Of a stretch of 64,000 nt of DNA, positions 44,295 through 55,800 are shown piece after piece; the first letter of the stretch is position 1; the number at the start of each line of letters is the position of its first letter. This DNA comes from Gymnopilus junonius (taxonomy: Eukaryota; Basidiomycota; Agaricomycetes; Agaricales; Galerinaceae), in contig JADNYJ010000122.1 of the NCBI GenBank assembly GCA_015501075.1, positions 62,001 to 126,000 on the forward strand, read 5' to 3'. Under the pieces are notes generated by a model. The model was given only the letters and a program-made list of their open reading frames with translations, was not told where the DNA came from and did not search any database. The translations under genes and the position numbers were made by a program.

Positions 44295-45926
44295 GAGGTC
44301 TTTATTGTCCCCCTGTAATTCCTGTAGGATTGGGGCCCATTCCTGTAGGATTCCTGTAGGACTGGGCATATAGTGCACCATATTAAGATGGCTGAGGCCC
44401 AGAGTTCTATAGGATTGGACCAGGATTGGGCCAAATTGGTCCAATCCTGAGGACTGGTCCTGGTAGCCCTATAGGACTGGGATTATTTAGGTTATTTTGA
44501 TATGTTTTAACTATATTTATGGCTATTTAGGGTATAACTAAGCTAAATATAGGTAATACCGACTTTTCTGTATATTATGTAAGCTAAAAACACATTGGAA
44601 ACAAGTGCAAATGCAAAAACCCCTGCTAGTCCTATAGGACTAGAACACTTTGAGGCCATTTAGATGTTTTTTAATCAACTTTAAGGGTATTTAGGGTATA
44701 ACTAAGTTAACTATAGCTAGTACCAGTTTATTCTGATATTATGTAAGCCCTTTATGCAATCAACACTACCATCTTCTTGCATCATGGTGTTTGGTGCATA
44801 ACTGCACTAATTGAAGTGTTGAGGGAACTTCTGCCTGCCAAGATCATCAGACAGATTGGAACACTTTCAGGAAGTACTCCTGTCACAATGTCTGGTCAGG
44901 TATCCACTGACTTCTCCAGAGATCAGCTGAAAGCTATGCTTGGCAGCCAAGATCCCAAGGCCCCAATCATCAACAACATGATGATCCTGCTAGCAATCCT
45001 TCTTTGCCACCAAATTACTTCAGCCCTGGCTGCTATTACTGTGTTGAAACAATTTGCGCACCCCATGGTGTTGTTATTGCTTGGACCAAATTTGCTCATT
45101 CAGAATCAACAACCAACATTCTCAACTTCCTTGCATCAGTTTATCCTACCCAAGACTCATGGCCTGACTATATATGCATTGATAAAGCATGTTAGGTACT
45201 TGCAACTGCAGTCACCAATAGAAGCTGGGAGGTATGGAAGCATACATCTTGGTTTATTGTGGATGCCTACCATTATATCAATCATCGCCTTCAGGATTAT
45301 CTCTGCCAGACTTATTGCAATCCTGCTCCAGCAAACAATGTGGCCCCAAACTTGGTGATTGTAGAATATGATTCAAATGGACAACCTTATGGTCACCAGG
45401 CCTTCAATACTCAAGTCTGTGAACAACTCAATGCATGGCTTGGAGGTTATCAGTCCATTGCCAAACAGATGACTCCTGGAAACTTCAACTGGTTTATTCA
45501 TGTTATGCTGTTCTATCATACTAAATACACCATCAAGAAGCAGCAGAAGAAGCAGTCAAACCAGGAGACAGAAGATGGTGATATTGGACTTGATGAAGAG
45601 ACAGAAACAGAGGAAGAAGAAGGATCTGATGAAGAGTAGTCATAGAAACAGGTGAATAGTAATAAAAGAAGTGTATATTAGTGTAAAAATATATCATAAC
45701 AAGTATAGTTCTCTTCATATATGATAATCTAGGGTCATTCCTACAGGATTCCTATAGGACTGCCCTTGGGAGTCTGTTTCTGATATGGTTTGGGCCTAAT
45801 CCTACAGGAATCCTATAGGATTCCTGTAGGACTGCTCTCAGAATTCTGTTTTGGCCCCAATCCTACAGGAATCCTATAGGACTCAGGCCAGTCCTATAGG
45901 AATAGTAGGGGGACTGAAAAGTACTG
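44295..45926 (+). mobile_element. KDZ transposon unit (left)
   Basis: 1,632 bp from GAGGTC to GTACTG with subterminal TCCTATAGGA repeats at both ends (about 44309-44460 and 45732-45900). Contains the KDZ transposase remnant. Only the right end has the CCAGCACT flank; its left side abuts the RNR fragment. Confidence 0.7.
44777..45639 (+). pseudogene. KDZ-type transposase, catalytic C-terminal part (left)
   Basis: Two frames overlap near 45004. The readable one gives YFSPGCYYCVETICAPHGVV, IAWTKFAHSESTTNILNFL, DYICIDKAC, FIVDAYHYINHR, CNPAP and FNTQVCEQLNAWLGGYQSI, ending with an acidic tail (EETETEEEEGSDEE). The D in DYICID, the D in FIVDAYH and the E in CEQLNAW fit the D-D-E catalytic set of KDZ (Kyakuja-Dileera-Zisupton) transposases, which in fungi often carry extra cysteine clusters. 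There is one frameshift (near 45000), one TAG after DKAC, and the N-terminal half is missing. Inactive. Confidence 0.65.
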
Positions 45927-46210
45927 CCAGCACTTCCTGACCACTCTCTGGCATCTTCGAAATTGGCCGGCGATGCCTGGTGGAACAACCTTGCTGGACC
46001 AGGCTCCAAGTCAGTTCTGCAAATTAAGTCGGCAGGTGATGAGGACGTTTCTGCCCTCATCTCCCACATGGTTGACACTGCATCCCTAAGCACCAAGGAT
46101 GGCGGCATTCGGGCATAATGACATGAAGATGAATGCATCTAGTCAACTTGCAAATGTGAGGAGCATATCAAAAGTCAAACACTGGCAGGCTTCTGCATCG
46201 CCCAGATAAA
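45927..46210. repeat. Spacer at the palindrome centre (rest of the left outer repeat)
   Basis: 284 bp. From CACTTCCTGACC on it continues the left outer inverted repeat where the KDZ insertion broke it, and matches 58634-58917 in reverse. It ends CCCAGATAAA, exactly where the inverted KDZ copy begins. Confidence 0.8.
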
Positions 46211-47841
46211 CAGTACTTTTCAGTCCCCCTACTATTCCTATAGGACTGGCCTGAGTCCTATAGGATTCCTGTAGGATTGGGGCCAAAACAGAATTCTGAG
46301 AGCAGTCCTACAGGAATCCTATAGGATTCCTGTAGGATTAGGCCCAAACCATATCAGAAACAGACTCCCAAGGGCAGTCCTATAGGAATCCTGTAGGAAT
46401 GACCCTAGATTATCATATATGAAGAGAACTATACTTGTTATGATATATTTTTACACTAATATACACTTCTTTTATTACTATTCACCTGTTTCTATGACTA
46501 CTCTTCATCAGATCCTTCTTCTTCCTCTGTTTCTGTCTCTTCATCAAGTCCAATATCACCATCTTCTGTCTCCTGGTTTGACTGCTTCTTCTGCTGCTTC
46601 TTGATGGTGTATTTAGTATGATAGAACAGCATAACATGAATAAACCAGTTGAAGTTTCCAGGAGTCATCTGTTTGGCAATGGACTGATAACCTCCAAGCC
46701 ATGCATTGAGTTGTTCACAGACTTGAGTATTGAAGGCCTGGTGACCATAAGGTTGTCCATTTGAATCATATTCTACAATCACCAAGTTTGGGGCCACATT
46801 GTTTGCTGGAGCAGGATTGCAATAAGTCTGGCAGAGATAATCCTGAAGGCGATGATTGATATAATGGTAGGCATCCACAATAAACCAAGATGTATGCTTC
46901 CATACCTCCCAGCTTCTATTGGTGACTGCAGTTGCAAGTACCTAACATGCTTTATCAATGCATATATAGTCAGGCCATGAGTCTTGGGTAGGATAAACTG
47001 ATGCAAGGAAGTTGAGAATGTTGGTTGTTGATTCTGAATGAGCAAATTTGGTCCAAGCAATAACAACACCATGGGGTGCGCAAATTGTTTCAACACAGTA
47101 ATAGCAGCCAGGGCTGAAGTAATTTGGTGGCAAAGAAGGATTGCTAGCAGGATCATCATGTTGTTGATGATTGGGGCCTTGGGATCTTGGCTGCCAAGCA
47201 TAGCTTTCAGCTGATCTCTGGAGAAGTCAGTGGATACCTGACCAGACATTGTGACAGGAGTACTTCCTGAAAGTGTTCCAATCTGTCTGATGATCTTGGC
47301 AGGCAGAAGTTCCCTCAACACTTCAATTAGTGCAGTTATGCACCAAACACCATGATGCAAGAAGATGGTAGTGTTGATTGCATAAAGGGCTTACATAATA
47401 TCAGAATAAACTGGTACTAGCTATAGTTAACTTAGTTATACCCTAAATACCCTTAAAGTTGATTAAAAAACATCTAAATGGCCTCAAAGTGTTCTAGTCC
47501 TATAGGACTAGCAGGGGTTTTTGCATTTGCACTTGTTTCCAATGTGTTTTTAGCTTACATAATATACAGAAAAGTCGGTATTACCTATATTTAGCTTAGT
47601 TATACCCTAAATAGCCATAAATATAGTTAAAACATATCAAAATAACCTAAATAATCCCAGTCCTATAGGGCTACCAGGACCAGTCCTCAGGATTGGACCA
47701 ATTTGGCCCAATCCTGGTCCAATCCTATAGACTCTGGGCCTCAGCCATCTTAATATGGTGCACTATATGCCCAGTCCTACAGGAATCCTACAGGAATGGG
47801 CCCCAATCCTACAGGAATTACAGGGGGACAATAAAGACCTC
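46211..47841 (-). mobile_element. KDZ transposon unit (right, inverted)
   Basis: 1,631 bp, reverse of 44295-45926, from CAGTAC to GACCTC. The 8 bp before it are CAGATAAA. No matching duplication was found on its other side, because that end is joined to the RNR fragment. Confidence 0.7.
46498..47360 (-). pseudogene. KDZ-type transposase, catalytic C-terminal part (right)
   Basis: Exact reverse counterpart of 44777-45639, with the same frameshift, the same stop and the same D-D-E motifs. The damage predates the duplication. Confidence 0.65.
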
Positions 47842-49131
47842 AACCTGTGCACTGAAATCCTGGAATACTCCTCCCTTGACGAAATGGCCATATGCAACCT
47901 CGCTTCTCTCGCTCTTCCCTCCTTCATCGTCAACAGCCAATACGACTTCCAAAAGCTGCACGATGTGACCAAGGTGGTCACATACAACCTCAACAAGATC
48001 ATTGATGTGAATTATTACCCCATCCCTGAAGCCCGCCGATCCAGCATGCACCACCACCCTATTGGTGTCGGTGTTCAAGGGCTCGCAGATGCTTTCATGG
48101 CATTACATATGTCATTCGACTCTCAGGAAGCAAAGGAGCTAAACATCAAGGTCTTCGAGACAATCTACCATGCCACATTGGAAGCATCCTCAGAGATCGC
48201 TGAGTGGGAAGGGCCCTATGAGACATGGATGGGCAGTCCGGCACAGCAGGGCCAGCTGTAGTATGATCTGTGGGGCATTACACCTATGGATTTGTGGGAT
48301 TGGAAGGAGCTCAAGGCGAAGATTGCCCAGATGGGATTGAGGAATTCGTTGTTGGTTGCATCTATGCTGACTGCGTCAACGAGTCAGATTTTGGGTAATA
48401 ATGAGTGTTTTGAGCCTTACACTAGGTATGAGTTTCTTTTTTGTGTGGATGTCCAGACCTTTTGCTAACACCTTTCTCCTTTCAACAGCAACATCTACAC
48501 ACACTGTATCCTCACTGGCGAATTCCAAGTCGTCTGCCCCTGGCTCCTCTGTGAACTCGTCACCCTTGGCCTGTGGGACGACAACATGAAAAACATGATC
48601 ATCGCACACAATGGCTCCATGCAAAACATCCCCTCTATCCCCACCGATGTCAAAGCCATCTACAAAACCATCTGGGAGATCTCACAGAAGAAGGTCCTCG
48701 ACCTCGCTGCAGATCAGGGTGCCTTTATTTGTTAAAGTCAGAGTCTGAATGTGCATCTGGCGAGCCCGACGATGGGCCAGCTGACAAGTATGCATTTCTA
48801 TGGGTGGAAGAAGGGGTTGAAGACGGGCATGTATTATTTGAGGACAAGGCCTGTGGTGCAGGCTATTCAGTTTACAGTTGATCAGGGGTTGTTGAAGGAG
48901 GCAAAAAAGCAGTGGGCTGCAGGAGCTAAGGCTGCTCTTGCTGCTGCTGCTGCCACTGCCACTGCCACCCCTGCTGCTGGGAGGCCCCTGGCAAGGACGA
49001 CAGGTATTCCCCTGTATCCCATAACATCGAAAGCTTCCTTGATATCGATATTGCTAGTGAGTATGAACCATCTCATATCATGTAGTACAGTTATCCCCAC
49101 CAAGGAACCTCAATCCCTTTTTGTCAACTAA
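47842..49131 (+). pseudogene. RNR1: Ribonucleotide reductase large subunit, captured fragment (right copy)
   Basis: Starts [20 protein letters not shown], so the first captured codons are the catalytic N-x-C-x-E motif. Next come [39 protein letters not shown] (other RNRs have R at the first and third place), [10 protein letters not shown] then TAG, and [11 protein letters not shown]. An intron follows (48426-48488, GTATGA..CAACAG), then THCILTGEFQVVCPWLLCEL, DLAADQGAFIC then TAA, and [16 protein letters not shown] with [11 protein letters not shown]. Both stops equal a C-to-T change in a glutamine codon, and several Arg-to-Cys/His changes fit CpG decay. The N-terminal half of the enzyme is absent. 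Confidence 0.88.
48426..48488 (+). other. Intron kept inside the captured RNR fragment
   Basis: GTATGAG donor after ACACTAG, CAACAG acceptor. Joining the exons restores YTSNIYTH. It shows capture at the DNA level, not through mRNA. Confidence 0.75.
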
Positions 49132-49570
49132 GACAACCAAGCCAGTGTCCATATGGATGTCTATGAGAGTGGGCACGCTTGCATGAGGATGATAACTCGC
49201 TTGAGAGCTTTCGAGCTCTCTGGTATTCCTGCTGCACCACCGGTTTAAGGTTTGAAGGTCCTTCATATGGTTTTTACATTTGTCACAGTGGGTTACTGGA
49301 GTTGTGGAGATCATGATGAAGCCGAAGCATGGGCCTTGATATGTATTGAACTAACATATTTTATTATACAAAAATTATATCATTTCACACTGCATTTTGA
49401 AATCTAGTTTGTATGGCCGTTTGGGAAGAAATTATATATACATGCTACAGAAAGGTTGCAAAATGACTATGACAATTGATCATGTGTATACTGGGGAGAG
49501 CTAGGTGGATGGATGACTTGTAGTCACATTCACGTGGTGTCAGGAACGTGGGTGCCTAATAGCTTCCTGC

Positions 49571-52500
49571 CTACATGGTCTCAGACATTATGACTGCCTG
49601 ATTATATATATGACCAACGCACTTTGCAGAATCAAACCAGGACGAATAAAGCTTGTCCATGGCTTCTTTGATATCAGGATTCTTGTTGTCACTATCAAGA
49701 CTGAGCGATATGGTGTTATACCTCCTCTCAATCTCCACAACACTCCACGTAATTTGCTGGAATGACCCAGACTGCCATTCTTCCATAACCATATCGATCT
49801 AGGTCCAGGTTAATCATTAAGTGGTAAACCAGCCAAAATTAAATGAACAAACAATTGTGAATATGAGAGCAGTGAGATCCTGCATACTATATTTATCAAA
49901 TTTACTCGGGTGAAGGAAGCCTAGACAATGTCTTCTACTGCTTGAGCTGAAGAAGTACTGTTTTATAATTGCCTGTACAGCATTGTCATGCCACCTCAAC
50001 ACCAAAGCCTGTGGACTCTGTTATTATTGTGATAAAATGTCAAGAGAAATTTTACTCACATCAGCATTGCTCGTCGAATCACTTATTGGAAGTGGTCTTC
50101 TTAGGAAGTCCACTCTGTAACAAAACTGAGCTATTTTCAGTATGTTCTGGTTTACGACTTCTTGTGAACCATTTGGATCCTGCAAGCAATAGTATTTTTT
50201 CACTGCTTTCCATACGAACTGGATCAAACGCAATCTATCTGACGTAAGAGATGCACCCATCTGTAACCATATCTGAGACACTGAAAGAAATAATAAATAA
50301 GTAAAAGACACTTACTCGCCCCATTAGGTCTGCTGATGCATTAGTTAAGCCTGAAATAAAATTATTAGATCAATAGTGATGATTTTCATCGAAACACTTG
50401 CCATATTTATATTCAGCGGCACTTTGAGAGATGGCCATTTGCTTCAATTGGTTGATGTCTGCTATGTGTGGACTCTGCGCATAATCAAAAAAGAAACCAT
50501 GGCCATAGGAGAAGGACCTAAATAATTCAATAGCATACTTTTCGACAGCATCCAAGGTACTATCCCTGCCACTGCAGCAGAAGTACTGATAGCAGATTGC
50601 ACTGGAGTCGAGATCAATGATATACGAGAGCTGAGTGATTGTGATGGAGCGCCAATGGCACTCATCAAATTGGCTGTAACGAGTTACTTGAGAATATACA
50701 TGGTGTTCTGTTTGTGCCTCAGGGAGTAAGGGCATTGGCGAATGCTGAGAGGCCTGCATTGTATAGTTCTGTCAGGTAATGTTCAAATGGACATTAGCTA
50801 TGATTATAAAAGAAGATCAGCAGATACTGACCTGAAACAGAAATGGACTTGGCCACTGCCACCAGTCAACGGCTTCTGAGGCAGTCGAGGTGAGGTCCGA
50901 TGGCTGGGGTAGCTGTTGATTGTAATGCAAAGGCTTGGGTAACAAGTTGGATCTCTTGAGTAACGCCATGTAATCAGCCACAGTCAAAAGAACAATGTCA
51001 TATACTAACCTGAAACTGGGCTGGCACATTTTGTTGAGGTGGACCAGAAATTGAGTCCCGAGAATTCTGAGCTAACTGTGCAATAGATTGGGCAGAAGAG
51101 CATCCAAAATCCTGTCCCCAGTTGGGAGTCATCTAGAAGGAAATCAGCCATATTAGAGAGTAAGCTAACATATACTGACCTGAAAAGATCTGAATTGTGG
51201 AATACCTTGCCCTGGAACCGAGAGGGGTGATACTCCAGTCTGTGTTCAGCCTTCATGGATGACAGTCACATTGTTTGGCAGCTCTGCAGAAAAATAACCA
51301 GGCCTGGGCTGATTCAATGTACTAGCCTGAAATCATTTAGTTAAATAGCCTTCCAGTTCGGCCATGGAAGGCTGATGAAATGATGGCAGCTGGCCATCGT
51401 CATTGATCTAGGGGGGAAATCAGTCATACTATAGTGAAGCTGGTATATACTGACACCAGCCTGTTCTGTGAAGTGATCCCCAAAATTGGTCATCATTGCT
51501 TGCTGCAATGTCAGTAGCTGACTGTCATCATCATATCGAGACTAAACGAAAATCAGACATGAGTCCAGGAATAATAAAGATATGCTGACAGTATTTTGAG
51601 GCCGCGTCCAAGGTTGACGGGCATCATGGCCTGATTCTGAACTATGTGCCGCAACTTGGTGGTCCGAATGGACACTTTGAGTGTTGCTGTAATCACCGGT
51701 TGCTAATGCAATGGAATTTCAGATCACCCAACTTGCAAGAGTAGATGTAACTCACATCCAGAGGGAGCTTGCATCGGCACTTAGGCTAGACCAAGAGTGA
51801 CAAGTTGTGAGTAGACATGGGATGCCTTAAATACAGAAGAGAGGTTGGTCCAAGATAGATACAGTAATGGGAAAGAGTAGATACATATAGATAGAGAATG
51901 GTAAAAATGAAATCTACAGATACAGAGGAAACTTCACTCCATGAATAGAGAATGCCGATCATGAAGAATAGAAGAACAGAAGAACAGAAGAACAAGGGGC
52001 TGGTGTATGTCAACAAGTCAGCAGCTCATACTGCCCACCTGTCCAATCCCGGGATCTGGTAAAGGAGGAAAAGCTGGTCTTTCTAATGCTGGGTGGGCGC
52101 TAGGTATTCTTGGCTCCTGGAAGGTGCTCATTGATGGTCTAGTCTTGTGCTTGGAACTTCTAATGGAGATGTTTTCGAAATTGAGCAGGGTGAGCAAACG
52201 GCCCATTTGATGGTCAGCCTCTTGCAGCTTAGTGTATGCGAGGTCAGCAGCATCTCTCAAATTCTCCAAACGCTGGAGGCACTCCTGTATGCAGATTTCA
52301 TTTGTTTGTACTTCAGCTTCAACCATCTTCCGAGCAGCAGCAGCCAAAGCCAGTGCATAGTCTGGAGATATGGCAGTCCAACTGTCATTGTGCTGAACAG
52401 CAGTGGATAAGACAATGAGCTCTTCTCGCCTCTTCTTGTTCAATTCATGCTCAGAACTAGCTCGATTCAAAGCAAGTTCTTGAAGGTGTGATAGCCTTTG

Positions 52501-52817
52501 AAGGTGGAGGTCCTCACAGATCAATTGATGGGCAGAATCCTAGACCATGAATAACTTTCTCGAAAGCAGGTGCTGCTTGTACTTATATCTTTGTCTTGCT
52601 CAATAATGCTAGACCCAAGAAGGGAAGATGGTTTTATAATGAGCTTGAGGGGTTTGCCATCGCCGTTTTCATGGGATAGGAGTTCAATGGGATAAGCGGG
52701 GGTGGGTGGTGCAGGGTAGTGAATTGGGGTGGATGGTGCAGTGTTGTATATGCTGGAAAATGCTCCACTTGAGAGACTTGAAAGCATTGACATGAACTGG
52801 TGGCGAAGATGTTTCAA
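49571..52817 (-). CDS. Unknown multi-exon gene of the giant element
   Basis: I do not recognise this protein. Read downward from the ATG at 52817: a Ser/Pro-rich start (MKHLRHQFMSMLSSLSSG), then a long helical exon at 52524-52018 (LSHLQELALNRASSEHELNK, EVQTNEICIQECLQRLENL), likely coiled coil. A chain of short Gln/Pro/Ser-rich exons follows (51.8-50.7 kb), such as SRYDDDSQLLTLQQAMMTN and PPQQNVPAQFQ. Then come HWRSITITQLSYIIDL, LRLIQFVWKAVKKYYCLQ and LRWHDNAVQAIIKQYF, ending VGHIYNQAVIMSETM at 49571. Several introns begin GT(C/T)AGTAT and end TTCAG or CTAG, unusually alike. The frame runs undisturbed across 50115, where the palindrome arm ends. It may be an element-encoded DNA-binding or regulatory protein, which is inference. 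Full splicing was not solved. Confidence 0.4.
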
Positions 52818-55800
52818 CAGATACCTTGTAGGATGTAGCTTCAGAAGAGGGCTTTATTGACAACTATTTATCTTAATGACGTGCTCTGACCCGACTGGTA
52901 CCTACTTGAATTGATTATAGCTAGCTCTTCTGTTGACTAATACTAGGCACACTAAGTAACAAGTCTTCGCTTTTGGATTCTATGCTATAGTCCACCATGC
53001 AGTCCTCTGGCCATGAGCCTGGTCAGTGTTGACCATCCTATACAAAGCCTCATGAAGACTTCTTTCCACTACCACACGCTGCTACAGGCTAAGTATTGTA
53101 TCTAAATATAAGACAGATGCTTTCTGGAAGATTTGAAACATAGGCTGCGGAGATGAATTACTACTTAGATTCCCCCTTGTCAGCCTTTGTCAGCCCTTGT
53201 CTTAGAATAAACTGAAAGTGGCAAATCTATTAGCTACATGTCTCAAGAAGTAGAGCTGTGATACCAAGCGGACAGTAATGCATGATGTGGAAACCTAACC
53301 ACGCCCTCTGTCTCTGCCGACCGACACGATGATCGAGCATGCCACTGCTGCCGCCCACCCCCACCCATTGTGCCCATTTATGAGCAGAACCCACGACCAT
53401 GGGTGGCCGCACGAATCGAGTGAGAACAAACGAAAGGAAAGATAGTAAGAAAGATAGTAGTAACAAGCAGGGGGGAGGGGGAAAGCAGATAACATTGATA
53501 CCATGTGTCCACTTTTTGCCCATTGTGTTGGCCTCGTGTTCACTGTCAGCTGCCCTCTCTCCCTCGGCTCATCTATTTTTTGTCCATCTCCAAAGATCCT
53601 AATTTTGTCCACCCATGGTATCTCTCTGTACATTGGTCAGCGTGTAATACCTGTGTGACATAAGTCCCTAGTATGATACGATGGGTCTATTTGAAATTGA
53701 AGTGTGGACTCCTCATGCTTCGCAGGCTGTGCTTTATTTTCCGTCCCTCACATGGTAAGTCCTTAAAATCGCCCAGATTTAATGATTGTGTTAAATCCCT
53801 TAAATCCCGCTGACATCGCTTATGTGGCATGTGACAAGGGTCGAGCATGGCATGATGGCGCTGAACAGGGGACCCGATTTCGACTCCCAGGGCATTTTGC
53901 AAGTGACATCACCTAGTCCAACTGGACACATATACATCATATCACATGGCCTGGCTGTGGTACTAGCTAACCTGCAGTTGTAGTTATTCATCGAGATTTA
54001 TAGAGTGATTCACACAGAACTGGTGCTATGTAAGCTAGATGTGATGAGAGTTGTTGCATAGCTGAGTGACTAATATATGGAGGCACCATCTAAAATGTGA
54101 GGCAATTAAAAAAGTGCTTGCCCAACTTTTAGACCTCGCTGATTCAGCACAGGAAATCCTACTTGCGTCCGGGCAACAAGATTGAATACAAGAATGATTG
54201 GTAAATATATTCGCATTTACCATAGCGCTGGAGGCCTCCGAGTCAAAGAGTGAGTGTAAACCAAGTGCGTAGACAAACTCAGTTGTTGGTATGACCATAT
54301 AATATTGGATGCATCGTGATGGATATTCCATTGCAGCGCGCATAGGTGTCAAAGGGTCGAAGATGATTGGAGTAAGTAGTCGGGAAAGTATGTAGGTATG
54401 AACTCAGTCATCAGAGTTCGAACATTTCGGCCAGTCGCTGCCCATCGGATTTCCTACCAACAGTAGGCTTTGGCTGCGATGAAAATTCCAGTGCAGCATA
54501 GATAGATGAGCTAGTAGAGAGTGTTACGATTTAAAGAATTGGTGACTTCAAATACATCTCCCGAGCATAATAATAGAGGTTAAGTGCTTCTCGCAAATAT
54601 ATCGAAATCAAATTACTCAAAATAGTAGTAAGAGCGGGAGAGTAAAGAAATGAGGGCGCCAAATGGAATGAAATGTTCAAGGAGGCAATGGCCACAGTAA
54701 GGGATGTGTGACATAGGATTCGATACCGTGTGCATATATACACAGGTATAATGTAGCTCTAGCTGGATTGAGGCTTGCAGAATGAAGCAGTTCAGTGGTG
54801 CAGGCTCGAATGTGGGCATTGTCAATGTGACATTTTGTTCATCTTCGGTAGGCAGTGAAAAATGAAGATGCCTAGAATAACCCCATTGACGTCTTCCATG
54901 ACTATCACCAAAGTCTCTGCACTGCCATGAACTCCTTGTCGCCAGAAATCTGGGCGTTCGAGAATCAAGGTGGGTTAAAACTGGCTTGGTATCCTACAAA
55001 GTCACAAGAGTCAAGGCACAAAGACCAAATTTATCACTTGATCACCGAGAGTCTTTTGTAAGGCTAAATAGGACACGAAGGGCATCGAGATCAAATTGAC
55101 CTGCATCCTCAGGCTTAGTCACACATTGAAGTATGCAGGAATGGTGACAACAGCATGGCGAGTCCAGGAGTCATGGCATGGCTTCAGGCTTGTGCAGAAA
55201 ATAGTTGACACAGATAATCCAAATCAACTACAATGCAAGTGCTACAGCGACAATTCTAAGGGCGGGAAGTGAATGACTATATGAAAGCATGATCAGTTCT
55301 GAGTCAGGAATGGACTATTTCGCACAGCCATGGATCATGAGTAAGCCCCACCCAGTGGCAGCACCCTCACAGCTCGTTCTTCAAGCGGCTTCATTGGAAT
55401 CCACTCATGTCCTCAACGGTCTTTTTGAAGTTCCTAGACATCCTTCGGACAATGGCGACTTTTCTCTTCTGAAACTACTACTACACTATCAGGGCCTTTG
55501 TTGGATCAGCTACAATTTTTCAACTGGCAACACCACCTCAGGAAATTGCTATATGGGCGGGAACGGCACACAAGGAGCACTTTCATGAGCTCTAGAAAGA
55601 TTCAAGTGAGGTTACAGTTTATAGTGCGTTATAGCCTGCTTCATACCAATTACAAGTAGTCACTTGGCTTCTTTCCATAGACCGCATCGTGACTTTTTCT
55701 TGGCATTGGTAAAATACTCAATCCCTTCTTCAAGCTCCGTCTGTCGAGGTGCCGCCTTTCCATGGGATCTGGGCCCCACCCTACCTTGAATATCCGACCG

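Larger units (their letters stand above)
41867..45926 (+). mobile_element. KDZ-type transposon carrying a captured RNR gene fragment, 4,060 bp
   Basis: It interrupts the left inverted repeat and is flanked by an exact 8-bp duplication CCAGCACT (41859-41866 and 45927-45934). Ends are related inverted repeats: GAGGTCTTTATTGTCCCCCT on the left and, reversed, CAGTACTTTTCAGTCCCCCT on the right. The first 152 bp (41867-42018) are repeated at 44295-44446, so the left terminus occurs twice, with 2.3 kb of foreign DNA between. That foreign DNA holds part of the unknown element gene and the RNR1 fragment. Both ends carry many copies of palindromic TCCTATAGGA/TCCTGTAGGA. Eight-base duplications are reported for Zisupton-type (KDZ) elements. 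Confidence 0.7.
42019..45926 (+). repeat. Left arm of the 3.9-kb palindrome
   Basis: Mirrors 46211-50115 on the opposite strand. Only three net single-base length differences were found (near 42312, 42952 and 44406), giving well over 99 percent identity by eye. The centre spacer is 45927-46210. Confidence 0.9.
46211..50115 (-). repeat. Right arm of the 3.9-kb palindrome
   Basis: Reverse copy of 42019-45926. It ends at ...AAGTCCACTC. Beyond that the unknown element gene continues without a break, so this arm looks like the donor form and the left arm a truncated copy. Confidence 0.9.

Noticed and set aside
44777..45358. 193-residue frame as a gene of its own
   Set aside because: It starts at TTG, and its second half is the out-of-frame shadow of the KDZ catalytic frame; only the first part is meaningful.
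47842..49131. A working RNR1 paralog
   Set aside because: Two in-frame stops, no N-terminal half and changed conserved arginines.
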